From: Tenrec ecaudatus
Taxonomy: Eukaryota; Chordata; Mammalia; Afrosoricida; Tenrecidae
NCBI RefSeq assembly: GCF_050624435.1
Contig: NC_134545.1
Coordinates: 83,773,563-83,837,562, forward strand
Length of the DNA: 64,000 nt
Reading direction: 5' to 3'
In this document: in pieces, positions 25,251-36,407 of the stretch
Numbering within the stretch: position 1 is the stretch's first letter
Layout of the letters: each line of letters opens with the position of its first letter
The notes under the pieces: generated by a model
The model's database searches: none
Seen by the model: only the letters and a program-made list of their open reading frames with translations
Told to the model about the DNA's origin: nothing
Position numbers and translations under genes: made by a program

Positions 25251-26399
25251 ATGGTGGGCGTCTTCAGGCACCCCGGGTAATTTCTCTTCCATGATACCCC
25301 AAACGAAAGAAGGCCCTCTCTCTCCTTCCCTGGCTTGCCTGACCGCACTTCTCCCCACGTTCTCAGAGCCCCTCGTTTCTTTCGGGACTTGGCTTTCTGT
25401 CGCGTGTTGGGTGGTTTTTCAGAGTCCGCTGCGTGCCAGATACTGAGCAGAGTGGGCTCTGGGCTGGCCCGTGGAGGCCATTACATCAGCCGTGGTACAC
25501 ATTCCATAAAAAGCAGCCTTTCCTTTAAGACCCATCCAGAGCCTGAAGCTCACCGCTTCCAGGGCGAACCAGCTCCATTGCTGGACAGCTCCAGCTGCTG
25601 ACGAAGTCTTTCTTGTGCAGAAATCTGCCGCCGGGGTTTCTCCCTGGGTCCCGGTTCTGCACTTGAAATCACATAACGTGAGTGTCAAACACCCTAGAAT
25701 TCTTTCCCCGCCTTGACCTTCCCTTCATCCATTTATTTGACGCACAGCAAATGCCCTAGTGGGAGATGAAATATTACAGACGGCAGTAGGGGCCTTCTGG
25801 GAAGGATGGTCCCATGAAGTAGGGTAGATGTAAGGGAATTCCCTGGGAAGACCGGCCCAGGCAAACACTTACATGTCACAACACAGGGTTCCCCCTTCAG
25901 AGCAGTTAGCACACCAGCCCCGTAACCGCAGGTCATGCTTGTTAGCATGTTTCCATCATGTCTGGGGCTTGTCTTTGGGAATCTCCTAGGGTTAAGTATA
26001 ACTCACCCAAGAAAAAAATAGCTTGCCTACTTTAAAGTAGATCCTCTTGGCATTACCCAGTTTGACTGGAACCCCACCGCCCCCCACCCCTTCATTCATT
26101 CACTATGTTTGGTCTAGAAGGCTATTTATTTATTTATTTGAAAACTAAATCTATGTTCGGGAGTCACCATTGTGAAAACACTGACATGGCTGGAAAAGTG
26201 CAGAACCTTCTGGAATGACTAATTTTGAAAGCGGCACTCATCTGTACAGATTGAGCTGGCATGTTTGTCAACAGAAAAACTAACTATTCACTCTTCTGAC
26301 TTTAGATACTGGCTTCAAAGGTAGCTTTTCTGTAGCTAGCAGCTTGCTCATTTGGTGGGGCGTTTTTGATACATTTTGGTTGGTCATGAATTCAATTTC

Positions 26400-26465
26400 A
26401 GGTACTCCTTGGGATTTTGGAAGTACTCCTTAGGATTTTGGAGGTACTCCTTAGGATTTTGCATA
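26400..26465. repeat. Three-copy 21-bp tandem repeat
   Basis: The unit 'gtactccttaggattttgga' is repeated three times with single changes. Confidence 0.85.
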
Positions 26466-26484
26466 CAATCTTCCTTCTGCTTGG

Positions 26485-26640
26485 TGGTGGTGACGGTGTT
26501 AGGAGCAGGGGCATCGGTTCCGACTCAGAGGGATCCAGTGCACAACAGAGCGATCCCCGAACCCGTGCCTGGCCCTGTGCCAACCCTCAGAGCCGTTGCT
26601 GTGTTCGAGTCCATGGTTGTAGCTACGGTGCCAGTCCTCC
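26485..26640 (-). mobile_element. RTE-type LINE, extreme 3' end
   Basis: It shows the shared 3' block, 'catcggttccgactcagagg', 'gtgcctggccctgtgcca' and 'agccgttgctgtgttcgagtcc', in minus orientation. Only the last 150 bp are present. Confidence 0.75.
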
Positions 26641-28919
26641 TGTGAGATGTGTGACGTTGTGTGAAGTATCAAAAGGAAGCCTGGGGGCGGGGGCTGCTGA
26701 AAGCCAATCTCAGCCTCACATTTGCCTAGACTTCCTGTGGGTGTCATGAGACACCCAGGATGGGCTACTGTCTCAACCTCTTCTGTCTCAGTCCCCCAAT
26801 CCTTTGCCCAAGAGTCTGCACTGCACTCTGGGATTTAGCCATCCGCTCTCACAATGACTGGTCCATGTTGTGTGCCCTACAAAAAGAGTCTTGAAACTGG
26901 CCCTAAAAGCCATGGCATAACAATGTATTTATATGACGATCAAGATAAAGTGCAGTTAAGAGCATGTCTTGTTTTCAGGTGCTGCTAAAAGACATTTTAC
27001 AATGAAACTCCTGTGAACTCATTCATTCCTGCATAATTCATTGGGCCTCTTTACAGTGGTAGGCAGTGGGGAGACAAGACAACAAGGCTGTCCTCAGGAC
27101 GTTGTCTAGAAGAGCATCAGTGTTAGAACATGAGCGATCCTGAGAAGCAGGAATTGCATCTTATTCTCTTTGGATCCTCAGCCCCTTCCACGCTTCCTGA
27201 CCCACAGTCTGCGACTCAGGAAGGTCAATACCCATCTCTGAAACAAGCGCCTGTGACAGAATTTCTAAATCTGGCCCGGAAAGGACTTGGTCATGTCTTA
27301 GGGGCAGTTTGGAGATCATTGAAACAGGCAGCTCCCTGAGAAGAAGCAGGCCACGTCACGTTGCGTGACAGCAAACATCGTGCCAAAGAAGGGTCGATAG
27401 GAGGAGGCTTCAAAGGGTTGGTGGAAAATTCCATTCTCTCAAATTCTATTTTCCCAGGAACTTCGTGAAGCCCCTCGTTATCCCATGACCCTCCCGAGTC
27501 TTGCTACGGAGTCTAAGGGTGGTGAAGGGCCCAGCAGCATTGGTACCAGCTAGCTGCTTTGTAGCAATTCGGAATTTCAGGTCCCGCTCCAAATCGACTG
27601 AATGACAATCTGCATTTTCACAAGCCCCTAGGTGATCCATGTGCACCTTAAAGTTTGAGAAGCTTCACCTCCCAACCATTCGAGGTGCACTGTAGATCTG
27701 CTTAGGGTGGAACATGTCAAAGGAATCCCCAGGGTAAGTGTTCTCAGACTCCACGCCGTATGCGCCAGTAGGTCCTTTCTATACTTCCACTCCTTAGGAA
27801 AGGAAAGCTAAGCCCATCAACTTCTCTTGACCTTGAAGCATAACTTTGTCCAAGCAACTCTTAATTGCTCTTTTATTTCCCTCACGTCTTGGCATCTCTA
27901 GCAACTTAACCACCTACGTAGACCTCTTGGGAGGCAGTAGGAGAGAATGCCAATCTTACCAATAGGAACTATAGCTCCAATTGAGCGATTGTGCCAGGCA
28001 CAACTTGGCACCATGCCAAGCCCCTTACATACTAACGCAATCCTTCTGGGCAGGTATTATTAACTCCACTTCACAGATGAAGATACTAAAACAAAACTCA
28101 CTTCAGCGATATGACCAGCTCAGCTTTCTGTAACTAATAACAGACTACATGGGGATTTGAACAGGGACTGGGGCATCCCAAACCTGTACCTTTTTGCACT
28201 CTCCCAATCTGGTTGCATGCTCCGCTCTGAGACTCCTGCTGCCCACAGGCTTCACCTGTGACTTGTTCCCCATGACTAATGAACTTCTAGATTCTGCACA
28301 GTAGAAACATAGCTTTCTTTTATCATTACAATCATTGCTGCCGTACATAGTTCACTCCAGATTATTTCAACCTTACCTCTTCTTGTCTGAGTCTTAGTCC
28401 CACTCTGCAGAGTTACAGGTGTGAGAGAGACTTGGTTAACATCATCATGCAAAGTTAGATGCAAATCCAGGCCAAGTGACTCCAAAGGCCTTTGTTGATT
28501 TCGAAGTGCATTTCTCTATTTCTTATGAGTTGCGTGTCTTCAGAAGTAGGAAACAGCAAATGGCTTCCAGCCGGCAGGTTAGCTGAACAAGAGAATAGTA
28601 TTTCTCCCTAGAGGGTAGTGAGTTCCCGTTGGCTGGAAATGAATTTTGTTTCCTTGTATTCCCAAGACGAGGTCAGTGGCCATCGTGACCAGGAGGTGAA
28701 TAAGTATTTGTTGGGTAAGTGGTGTTACATAGATAACCTCTATATTTCTGTGCTTGACTGAGGCAAACCCTAAACGTCAGATCCTTAGTGTTTCAGTGAT
28801 CACAACAAATCGTCTTCCTCTGGCTAGGGTTTCTTCTGAGGTTAGTGGCCCCATTGCCTCTCCAGTCTGCTGAGCCAGAAACTTCTCCTTCTCTCCCACC
28901 TTTGCCTGCTAATCACGAA

Positions 28920-29268
28920 CCAGAACCAAACCAAACTCAACGCCATCAGGTTGATGCAGACCCACAGCAACCCTACCGGCAAGGCAGAACTGCCCGTGAG
29001 TTTCCAAGACTGTAACTCTCTACAGGAATAGAAAGCCCTGTCTTTCTCCCTGCTGGTCACTAGAGTTGGCCAAATATTGCATCCATAATGTCTCTGGGAC
29101 TTTACATAATTATACCAAGCCCAAACCAAACTCACTGCCATCGAGTGGAGGCCAGGGTAGAAGTGCCCCTGTGGAATTCAGAGGCTATAGCTCTTTACAG
29201 GAGTAGAAAGCCCCGAGGAGCACCTGGTGGTGGTGAACTGCTGGCCTGTGGTTAGTAGCCCAAAGAGC
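28920..29268 (-). mobile_element. Two AfroSINE copies in tandem, minus orientation
   Basis: Copy 1 (28920-29065) has 'aaccaaaccaaactcaacgcca' and 'actgtaactctctacagga'. Copy 2 (29118-29268) has 'aaccaaactcactgccatcgag' and 'ttacaggagtagaaagcccc'. Each keeps the 3' part and loses part of the head. Confidence 0.8.
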
Positions 29269-29437
29269 ATCCCATGATGCTACCGTCATTGTTATACGTA
29301 ATTCTTTCTTCCACTTCGGTTACTAGTTGTTTGACTCAACACATAGTTATTGTGTACCTGGTGTGCAGGCACAGAAGAGACCACCACCAATATAGCCCCT
29401 GTCTGCATGGAGCTTACAGTCCAATTCAAGAAGCAGA

Positions 29438-30165
29438 ATTTTTAAAAATCATTTTATTGGATGCTCTTACAGCTCTTATAATCATTCATACATCAATTGC
29501 AATCAAGCATATTCATACATATGTTGCCAATATTATTTTCTAAACATTTACTTTCCATTGAGCCCTTAGTATCAGCTCCCGTTTCCCCCTGTATTTTCAT
29601 ATTTTATACCAACTGCTGTCTCCATTCCCCCATGGTTTCTGTTGTTCGTCCCCCTGGACGGGTTGGTGGGGTGGTTATGTGTCAATCATTGTGATTAGTT
29701 CTCCCTTCCCACTACCCTTCTGGTATTGCTGCTCCCATTCCTATTCCTGGGTTCCGTGTGTCATGAGCTCTTATCTCTTATCTGTACCTGTGCACATGCT
29801 CTGGTCTAGCCGCAAGTGAAAGGCAGGAGGACTGGGGTCATGATAGCGGGGGGTGAGGAAGCCTCAAGGAACCAGAGGAATATTGTGTGTTTCATCGGTG
29901 CTTTACTGCGCCCCGATTGACTCGTCCCTTCCTTGTGATCCTTCCGTGAGGGGGTGCTCCATTGTCTACAGATGGGTTTGGGGTCTCTGCTACAACACCC
30001 CTCCTTCTCAACAATATGTGTTGGATTTTGGTCTTTCCCCCGTTTCTTTGTTTGGGGTCTTCTCCTGCCTGTTACCCGATCCCATGGACACCTCATGATC
30101 GCCCAGGTCGGTGTGCTGCGTCCATGTGGGCTTATTGTTTCCCTGATAGATGGCCCTGTTGTGGG
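29438..30165 (-). mobile_element. LINE-like 3' unit 'T', long copy
   Basis: It starts with the tail 'aaaaatcattttattggatg' and continues through 'tgagcccttagtatcagctc', 'gcacatgctctggtctagcc', 'tcatcggtgctttactgcgcc' to about 30165, where the unit is 5'-truncated. It carries no intact frame. Confidence 0.75.
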
Positions 30166-30364
30166 ATAGTGGTGAAGAGATTGAACTTTGGTGCCAGACT
30201 GGCTGGGATGAATCCTGGCATTGGGTAAGTTCCTGAACATGATTGGGTTCTGCTTTATTAGCTGTAAAGTGAAAACAATAACAGTATTTACTTTTATCGA
30301 GTTGTTTGGAATAGTAAGTAGGATAAACAATACATTATACTGCTTATTTAGTGCCTCCCATGTA

Positions 30365-30650
30365 GGGGTGACCAGTTGGACTGCTAACTGGAAGGTCAGC
30401 AGTTCAAAACCACCAGTGGCTCCTTGGGAGAAAGACGGGGCTGTTTGCTCCCATAAAGAGTTGCAGTCTCAGAAACTCACAGGGCCAGTTCTACTCTGTC
30501 CTATGGGGTCGCGCTGTGCCAGGATTAACTTGATGGCAGTGATTTGGGTTTGGTGTTTTCGGATAACCTACGAGGCAGTTCTACTCTGTCCTATAAGGTC
30601 ACTATGAGTTGGAATTAACTAAATGGCAGTGGGCTGTTTGTTGTTGGAGT
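30365..30650 (+). mobile_element. AfroSINE plus duplicated SINE tail
   Basis: 30365-30560 is a near-full SINE ('ggactgctaactggaaggtc', 'aaagagttgcagtctcag', 'ttctactctgtcctatgggg'). 30570-30650 repeats only the final block ('cagttctactctgtcctata..gtcactatgagttgg'). Confidence 0.85.
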
Positions 30651-30672
30651 TACTAACAGTATTTGTTTAAAA

Positions 30673-30840
30673 GGACCCCCCACCCATAGGACCGCCACAC
30701 ATAGGACCCCCCACCCATAGGACCGCCACACATAGGACCCCCACTCATAAGACCCCCACCCATAGGACCCCCACCCATAGGACCCCCACCCATAGGACCC
30801 CCACCCACAGGACCCCCACCCATAGGACCCCCACCCACAT
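30673..30840. repeat. 15-bp minisatellite
   Basis: About eleven copies of a unit close to gacccccacccatag, with substitutions such as cgccacacatag clustered in the first copies. It begins directly after the AfroSINE tail. The glycine/proline-rich open frames across it are artefacts. Confidence 0.95.
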
Positions 30841-31162
30841 AGTGAGTATCTGAAGGGCAAGAGCTCTGTAATTTATCTTTGTAGCTCTGGCACTTAATAA
30901 TGAATATGATACATGCTAAGTTTTTAATACATATTTACTGACTAATTAAATGGATGAATGAAGTAGTTGGCCTTTACTAGAACTGCAGAGTCCTAGTAAG
31001 GGAATCATTAATTATCTCTAGACTGATTATTGTGGATCATGCAGCAGAACGGGTCAAGTTTCAAACACTGGAAGAAAGGTGTTGTGTATGCTGTGCTTCT
31101 CCTGCTTGGATACGTGTATTTATTTCAAAGGTTGGCCCTTTGCATGTCCAAAGTACTATGTT

Positions 31163-31470
31163 AGGATGAGCATCTGTGTTAAGGATGAGTAAGTATATGG
31201 GTTAAGGCTAAGTATCTGTGTTAGGGATGAGTATATGTGTTAAGGATGAATGTATGTGTTAAGGATGAGTATATGTGTTAAGGATGAGCATGCGTGTTAA
31301 GGATGAGTATATGTGTTAAGGATGAGCATGCATGTTAAGGATGAGTGTATGTGTTAAGGATGAGTATATGTGTTAAGGATGAGCATGTGTGTTAAGGATG
31401 AGTAAGTATATGGGTTAAGGATAAGTATCTGTGTTAGGGATGAGCATATGTGTTCAGGATGAGTATATGA
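31163..31470. repeat. 19-21-bp minisatellite with higher-order structure
   Basis: About 15 copies of a unit close to ttaaggatgagtatatgtg. A longer variant block beginning 'aaggatgagtaagtatatgg' occurs at 31181 and again at 31394, an offset of 213 bp, so multi-unit blocks were duplicated as well as single units. Confidence 0.95.
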
Positions 31471-31674
31471 GATGCAGTTCTTGTTCCCCAAAAGTCCTCA
31501 GCCCGAAGGTGAATAACCTCCCCTTTTGTAAAGCAAGGAGGTTGAGTGGACTCACTCACCTTCCCTGGCTCCCCCCAATTTCTAGTGATATTGCAGTTCA
31601 TACGTCATATCTCTGGATGCTGGTATTTGGGTAAATCAGACCAGTATAAAAACCATTGAAACAAAAGGGCTATA

Positions 31675-32285
31675 ATGCTGTTGTTGTTTAGTGCCATCGA
31701 GTCGGTTCTGACTCTGGGTGGTCTTGTCTATAAAAGAACGAAACACCAGCCGTCTGGTCCTGCCTGGTCCTCACCATCATTCCTATGCTTGCGCCCATTG
31801 TTGCAGCTACTGTGTCGATCCATCTTGCCAAAAGCCTTCCTCTGTTCACTGCCCCTCCACTTCACCAAGCATGACGTCCTTCTCCAGAGACTGGTCTCTT
31901 CTGATAACGTATCTAAATTATGTGAGGCGAAGTCCCGCCACCCTCGTCTCTAAGGAACATTCTGGCTGTACTTCTTCCAGACAAATCTGCTTGCAGTGGG
32001 GAGTCGTTGGCACTTTCCATCTTCTTTGCCAACATCATCGATTGCATCGATTGCATCCAAATGCATCGATTTTTCTTCAGTCTTCCTTATTCAGTGCATG
32101 TGCAGCAGCTGAAAATGCCATGGCGTGCTTTACTCCTCAAAGTAACACCCACACTGGCTTTACAACACTTTAACCAGATCTTGAGCAGCTGATTTACCCG
32201 ATGCAATGCATTCTTTGGTCTCTTGGCTGCTGCTTCCATGAGGATTGATTGTGGATTCAAGCAAGATGAAATCTTTGACATCCAT
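31675..32285 (-). mobile_element. RTE-type LINE 3' end, minus strand
   Basis: It starts with the family's 3' terminus 'gttgttgtttagtgccatcg' and 'gtcggttctgactct'. The order after that is standard, including 'gacgtccttctccagagact', 'cttcttccagacaaatctg' and 'ttgatt..ggattcaagcaag'. All frames are broken. Confidence 0.9.
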
Positions 32286-32740
32286 TAAAATACAAGTACT
32301 GTAATGAAATTGTAAAAGGCAATGGGCACGTGGAAGAGAGAATTACGAGGGCTAGGTGGCATATTTTGTTTCGATAAAGTATTTTTTACTGAATTTCATG
32401 CTCTATACTGCATAATCATTTATTTTTAAAATTGAAAAATACAAAATAATAGGAAGAATAAGTACAAAATCACCCAAAGTTAATCATCCAACTATCCTGA
32501 GATATAACACTTCACTATTTTTGTTATATCTATTACAAATACATTATAAAACATATACAGAACACTGATCTTGATCAAAGTCTTAAAAATAAATAAAGGG
32601 GGGAAGGACCATAGTCCTACCATTGTCCACAAATGAAATCTGCTATTCTGATCCCAACAGTGGCTTTCGAAAATGGTAGTGTTGTTTTCATACATACAGG
32701 ACTCAGTTCTTTATTTTGGAATGACTCATTTATTGTGTAA

Positions 32741-32942
32741 GGAGCCCTGGTAGCACAATGGGCAAGCACTTCACTGCTAACTGAAAGGTTGGCAGTTCAA
32801 ACCCATCAGCCACTCTGCAGAAGAAAGATGAGGCCGTCTGCCTTCTTAAAGATCACAGCCTTGGAGACCCTATGGGGCAGTTCTACTCTGTCCTATAGAG
32901 TCCGTCTGAGTCAGAAGGACTTGACAGTAATAGGTCTGGTTA
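32741..32942 (+). mobile_element. AfroSINE, one of the best preserved
   Basis: The full order is clear: 'aggagccctggtagcacaat', 'ctgctaactgaaaggttgg', 'cagttcaaacccatcagcca', 'tggagaccctatggggcag', 'ttctactctgtcctatagag', 'gagtcagaaggacttgac'. The A and B box remnants are of tRNA origin. Confidence 0.95.
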
Positions 32943-34340
32943 ATTTAATGGGTATAAATTGAGCCTTAGAAATTGATAGTGTATAGTTCCTAAATTGTAC
33001 TACTGTATATATTTGATTGGTTTTAATAGAGAACCAACCCTGTACGCAGGAGGACAATGAGGAGGGGGAGCGAGAAAGTTTTGTGTGGAAGTCAGAGGTC
33101 TCTGGCACGGTGCCTCTTGTGTTTAAGTTAAACACCTTAGCTCTACTGGGTTGGTAACTCCAACCAGATGGATCCTTTGGAAAGATGGATCATAGTTCAA
33201 GTGCATTGATTTTTCTTTTAGGAAGATGGATCTTCCTAAAAGAAAAGCCTGCACAGATTACATGATGTCAACTTACTTTGCCTGGAGACTAGCAGGACCT
33301 ATTGCTTTTTTATAAGTAGCCTTTGCTCATTCATCGATGTATTCCTTCAGTAAATATTGACCTCCTACTTAGCACCAGGCAGTGTGCTAGGCCCTGGAAA
33401 TCCAGTGGCAAACAAGACAGACATTGACCAGCCATTATGGATCTTGCTTCCATCGCTGGCCCAATCCTATGTGATCTATTGCCTAAAATGGTACAACCAC
33501 CAGTAGGTACTCCTTGGTGTAGACATTCCATGTAACCTTTTCACTGAGAAATTTTGTGGTAGAAAATGTCATTGTTTAACTGTCTCAGTCCAAACTCCGG
33601 TGTGAACTATTTCTGCAGGAAGAAGAATCATCCCATTGCCTTGTTTCCCAAAACCTGCCAAAAACATCAGTGCTCCACGCTTTGTCTCCCATAAAGGAAA
33701 CCAAAGCTATTTTTACTTAATTGGTGTGATTAGATGTAATGTGCTTTAAAATGTGTTCAACATTGCTAAATAATTAGTAAAATCTTAAATGAGATGTTTA
33801 CCTTCTAAATAATAGAGCAAGCAATAAATATGTACAGGCAGGATAAAACAAGAGTGAAAGTAATTGATAATATCAAGTCATCAAATGATGGATTTGTTTT
33901 TCTTTCTTTAAAAATTTTCGGTACAACTGTTGTAATGTCATTATGTAATCAGTGCGTTAAAAGACATGCCAGGTAGCAAAAGAATCAGAGCTGGAAGGGA
34001 CCCTGAAAACCTGAGAGAATTTCATTCTGTCTCCTCTCTTGGATTCAGTTATCTTTTCCAAAGGATAACAGCTTTCATTGTCATGCCATCTTTTTATCTC
34101 ATCTAACTCCCCCAGGCTGCAGATAAATTCTATTTCCTCTTTTCATCGTCCTTTGTGAGTTCTCTTTTATTTGAAGAACATTGTCATTCACCTTAATTTC
34201 TTTTTTTTTAATCAACCAATTGCATTTGGTGCTGTTTGGAGCTCCCTGAAAACACTTGGTGTCTCAGAGGGGGCGTCTGTGAGTTTCCCTGGGACACCCT
34301 TAAGCGAGTGGACCTGTAGGTCAACTCCTGGACTTACAAC

Positions 34341-34735
34341 AAAGGAGCCCAAGGTAGTAGCTCAAATGCTCAGTTGCTAACCAAAAGGTGGGCAGTTTGA
34401 ACCCACCAACTGGTCCATGGGAGGAAGATGGGGCGTCTGCTTCAGAAACATGCACCCCCTTGGAAACCCTTGGGGGTAGTTCTGAGGATGCTGTCTTACT
34501 GGGTCACTAAGAGTTGGAATCGCCGTGCCAGCACTGGTGTTCAATGTGGGACCTATCTCACTCGCTGCCATCGAGTGGACGCTGACTCGCAGTGACCCTG
34601 TAGGGCACGGTAGGACTACCTCTGTGGGCTCCCGAGACTGTGACTCTTTAGAGGAGTAGGAAGCGCCCTCTTTCCTCCCAAGGATCGGGTGGTGGTTTCA
34701 AACTGCTGACCTTGCAGTGAGAATCTCAACACTGA
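34341..34735. mobile_element. Inverted pair of AfroSINEs
   Basis: 34341-34545 is a plus-orientation copy ('ggagcccaaggtagtagctc', 'tggaaacccttgggggtagt'). 34558-34735 is a minus-orientation copy ('cgctgccatcgagtggacgc', 'gtggtttcaaactgctgacc'). They are tail to tail with about a dozen bases between, so the transcript could fold into a long imperfect hairpin. Confidence 0.85.
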
Positions 34736-35233
34736 GGCGGGGAGGGGGGAAGAACCTATAACAGCTCCCAATTCTTCTTTGCTGCTTGCCTGTTCCTTTC
34801 CAAATTCAGATTCATTTAGTTATTTTTCGTTTGCTTTCCATATGTCAAATGGTCATTATTCTGTGGCAGGCCCGGGCCAGGCACTGGGGATAGCTATAGT
34901 GTGAACTAGATGTACCATTTCTGCCCTCCTGGTGCCTGCCATGAAGTAGGCATATAGATATTAACTGCAAACTGTGATACGTGATTTAAAGAAAAAGCAT
35001 AGGGGGCTAAGAGAGCATATAACAAGGGGCCTGATCTGGTCCTGTGGGAAGGCTGGACCTCCCCTTCCCAGGGGCTATGTGTGCTAAGCCCTAAAGGTTG
35101 GCTCTCCAGAAGAGGAAGCAAGGTTTGCTAGTAGGAACTAGATGTGCAGAGGTTCACAGAATGATGGATCGGCGTAGGTACCACACTACATACAAGAGCG
35201 AGGCACTTCCATCAACCAATCGACCTCCACCCA

Positions 35234-35585
35234 TACACACACACACACACACACACACGAGGTCCTTCCATCAACCAACCAACACACACACCCTCTTCCT
35301 CAGAAACTGTATACACACACACCACACACACACTCTCACACACACACACACACACACAAAGAGGTACTTCCATCAACCAACACACACACACATACCCTCT
35401 TCTCCCAGAAACTGTACACACACACACATCACACACACTCTCACACACACACACCCTCTTCTCCCAGAAACTGTACACACACACACAAGAGGTACTTCCA
35501 TCAACCAACACACACACCCTCTTCTCCCAGAAACTGTATACACACACACCACACACACGCACCACCCACCCCCCTCTTCTCCCAG
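35234..35585. repeat. (CA)n with higher-order minisatellite
   Basis: CA runs alternate with two conserved islands: 'acttccatcaaccaa' (four to five occurrences, the first just upstream) and 'ccctcttctcccagaaactg' or variants (five occurrences). The compound unit of roughly 60-110 bp has been duplicated several times. The His-Thr repeat reading frame across it is not a gene. Confidence 0.9.
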
Positions 35586-36407
35586 TAATTGTTGGCAGTA
35601 TCTGGGCAACTCCATGCAGCAACCATCGCTAAGTGTCACTGTACCGGGCCTGTGACCTAGAGCCCTGGCGTACATGTGGGGAAGACTGCGTGCAGCCACG
35701 TGAGGGAGGAAGGCCTGATGGGGGATGCACGCAGCACCTGTGGGTGGAAGTGGAAGCGAGAACGAGCTCCCTGGAGGCATCCAGGAAACCCCCCTGAAGC
35801 AGGATTCCGGCGTGAGAGGAGAGGAGCTCTGAAGAGCAAACAGGACGGACAAGAAAGGACGTTCCAGCTGCAGCAGGAGCCAAGATAGAGCTAGAGACAC
35901 AAAGGCGGAACGGGCGCCCCCACTCCAACCAAACGCCGCTTTTCTTGTTCTCGCTGGGGAGAGGTATTTGTCAGAAACAATCTTTCTTCTCCTCAAATGC
36001 CAAAGCTGCTTATATTAGCCATTTGGACAGCGCAGTTTCTAAAACGTTTGCCACCCATTCCTGACTGCCTCCACAGCAAACACCCAAACCAGCCCCATGG
36101 CTGATGAGTGGGTCCTGACTCAGTGACTGTCACAGCGGACCGTCAGGAGAACTGGCTTTGCTCTTTTCCTTGTGCTCCATCGTGCTGGGGATGCTTGGAT
36201 GACTGGGTGCTGTTTTGTACAGCGGGTCTCTGGTGACGTCTTTCTCTGTCCCTTGGCTGTCAGCTGCCTCTTCTCTTGGAGTCTGCGTCAAGGAAAGCCT
36301 GCCATCCGCCCCCACTCTTTACGAAGCCACCCTTCATGTGCCTGCCTCAGGCGCAGTTTCTATGTAACAGAGAAGCCGTGGAAAGAGTTTGTACCCACTG
36401 TGCAACG

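Noticed and set aside
30653..30860. Gly-Pro-Met and Gly-Trp repeat open frames
   Set aside because: They translate the 15-bp minisatellite, whose unit length is a multiple of three.
32741..32942. tRNA-like A/B boxes in AfroSINEs as tRNA genes
   Set aside because: They cannot complete a tRNA cloverleaf and carry the SINE body and tail; they are SINE heads.
35098..35655. His-Thr repeat open frame and its antisense Cys-Val counterpart
   Set aside because: Both are produced by the CA/GT arrays in three frames; there is no unique coding sequence.
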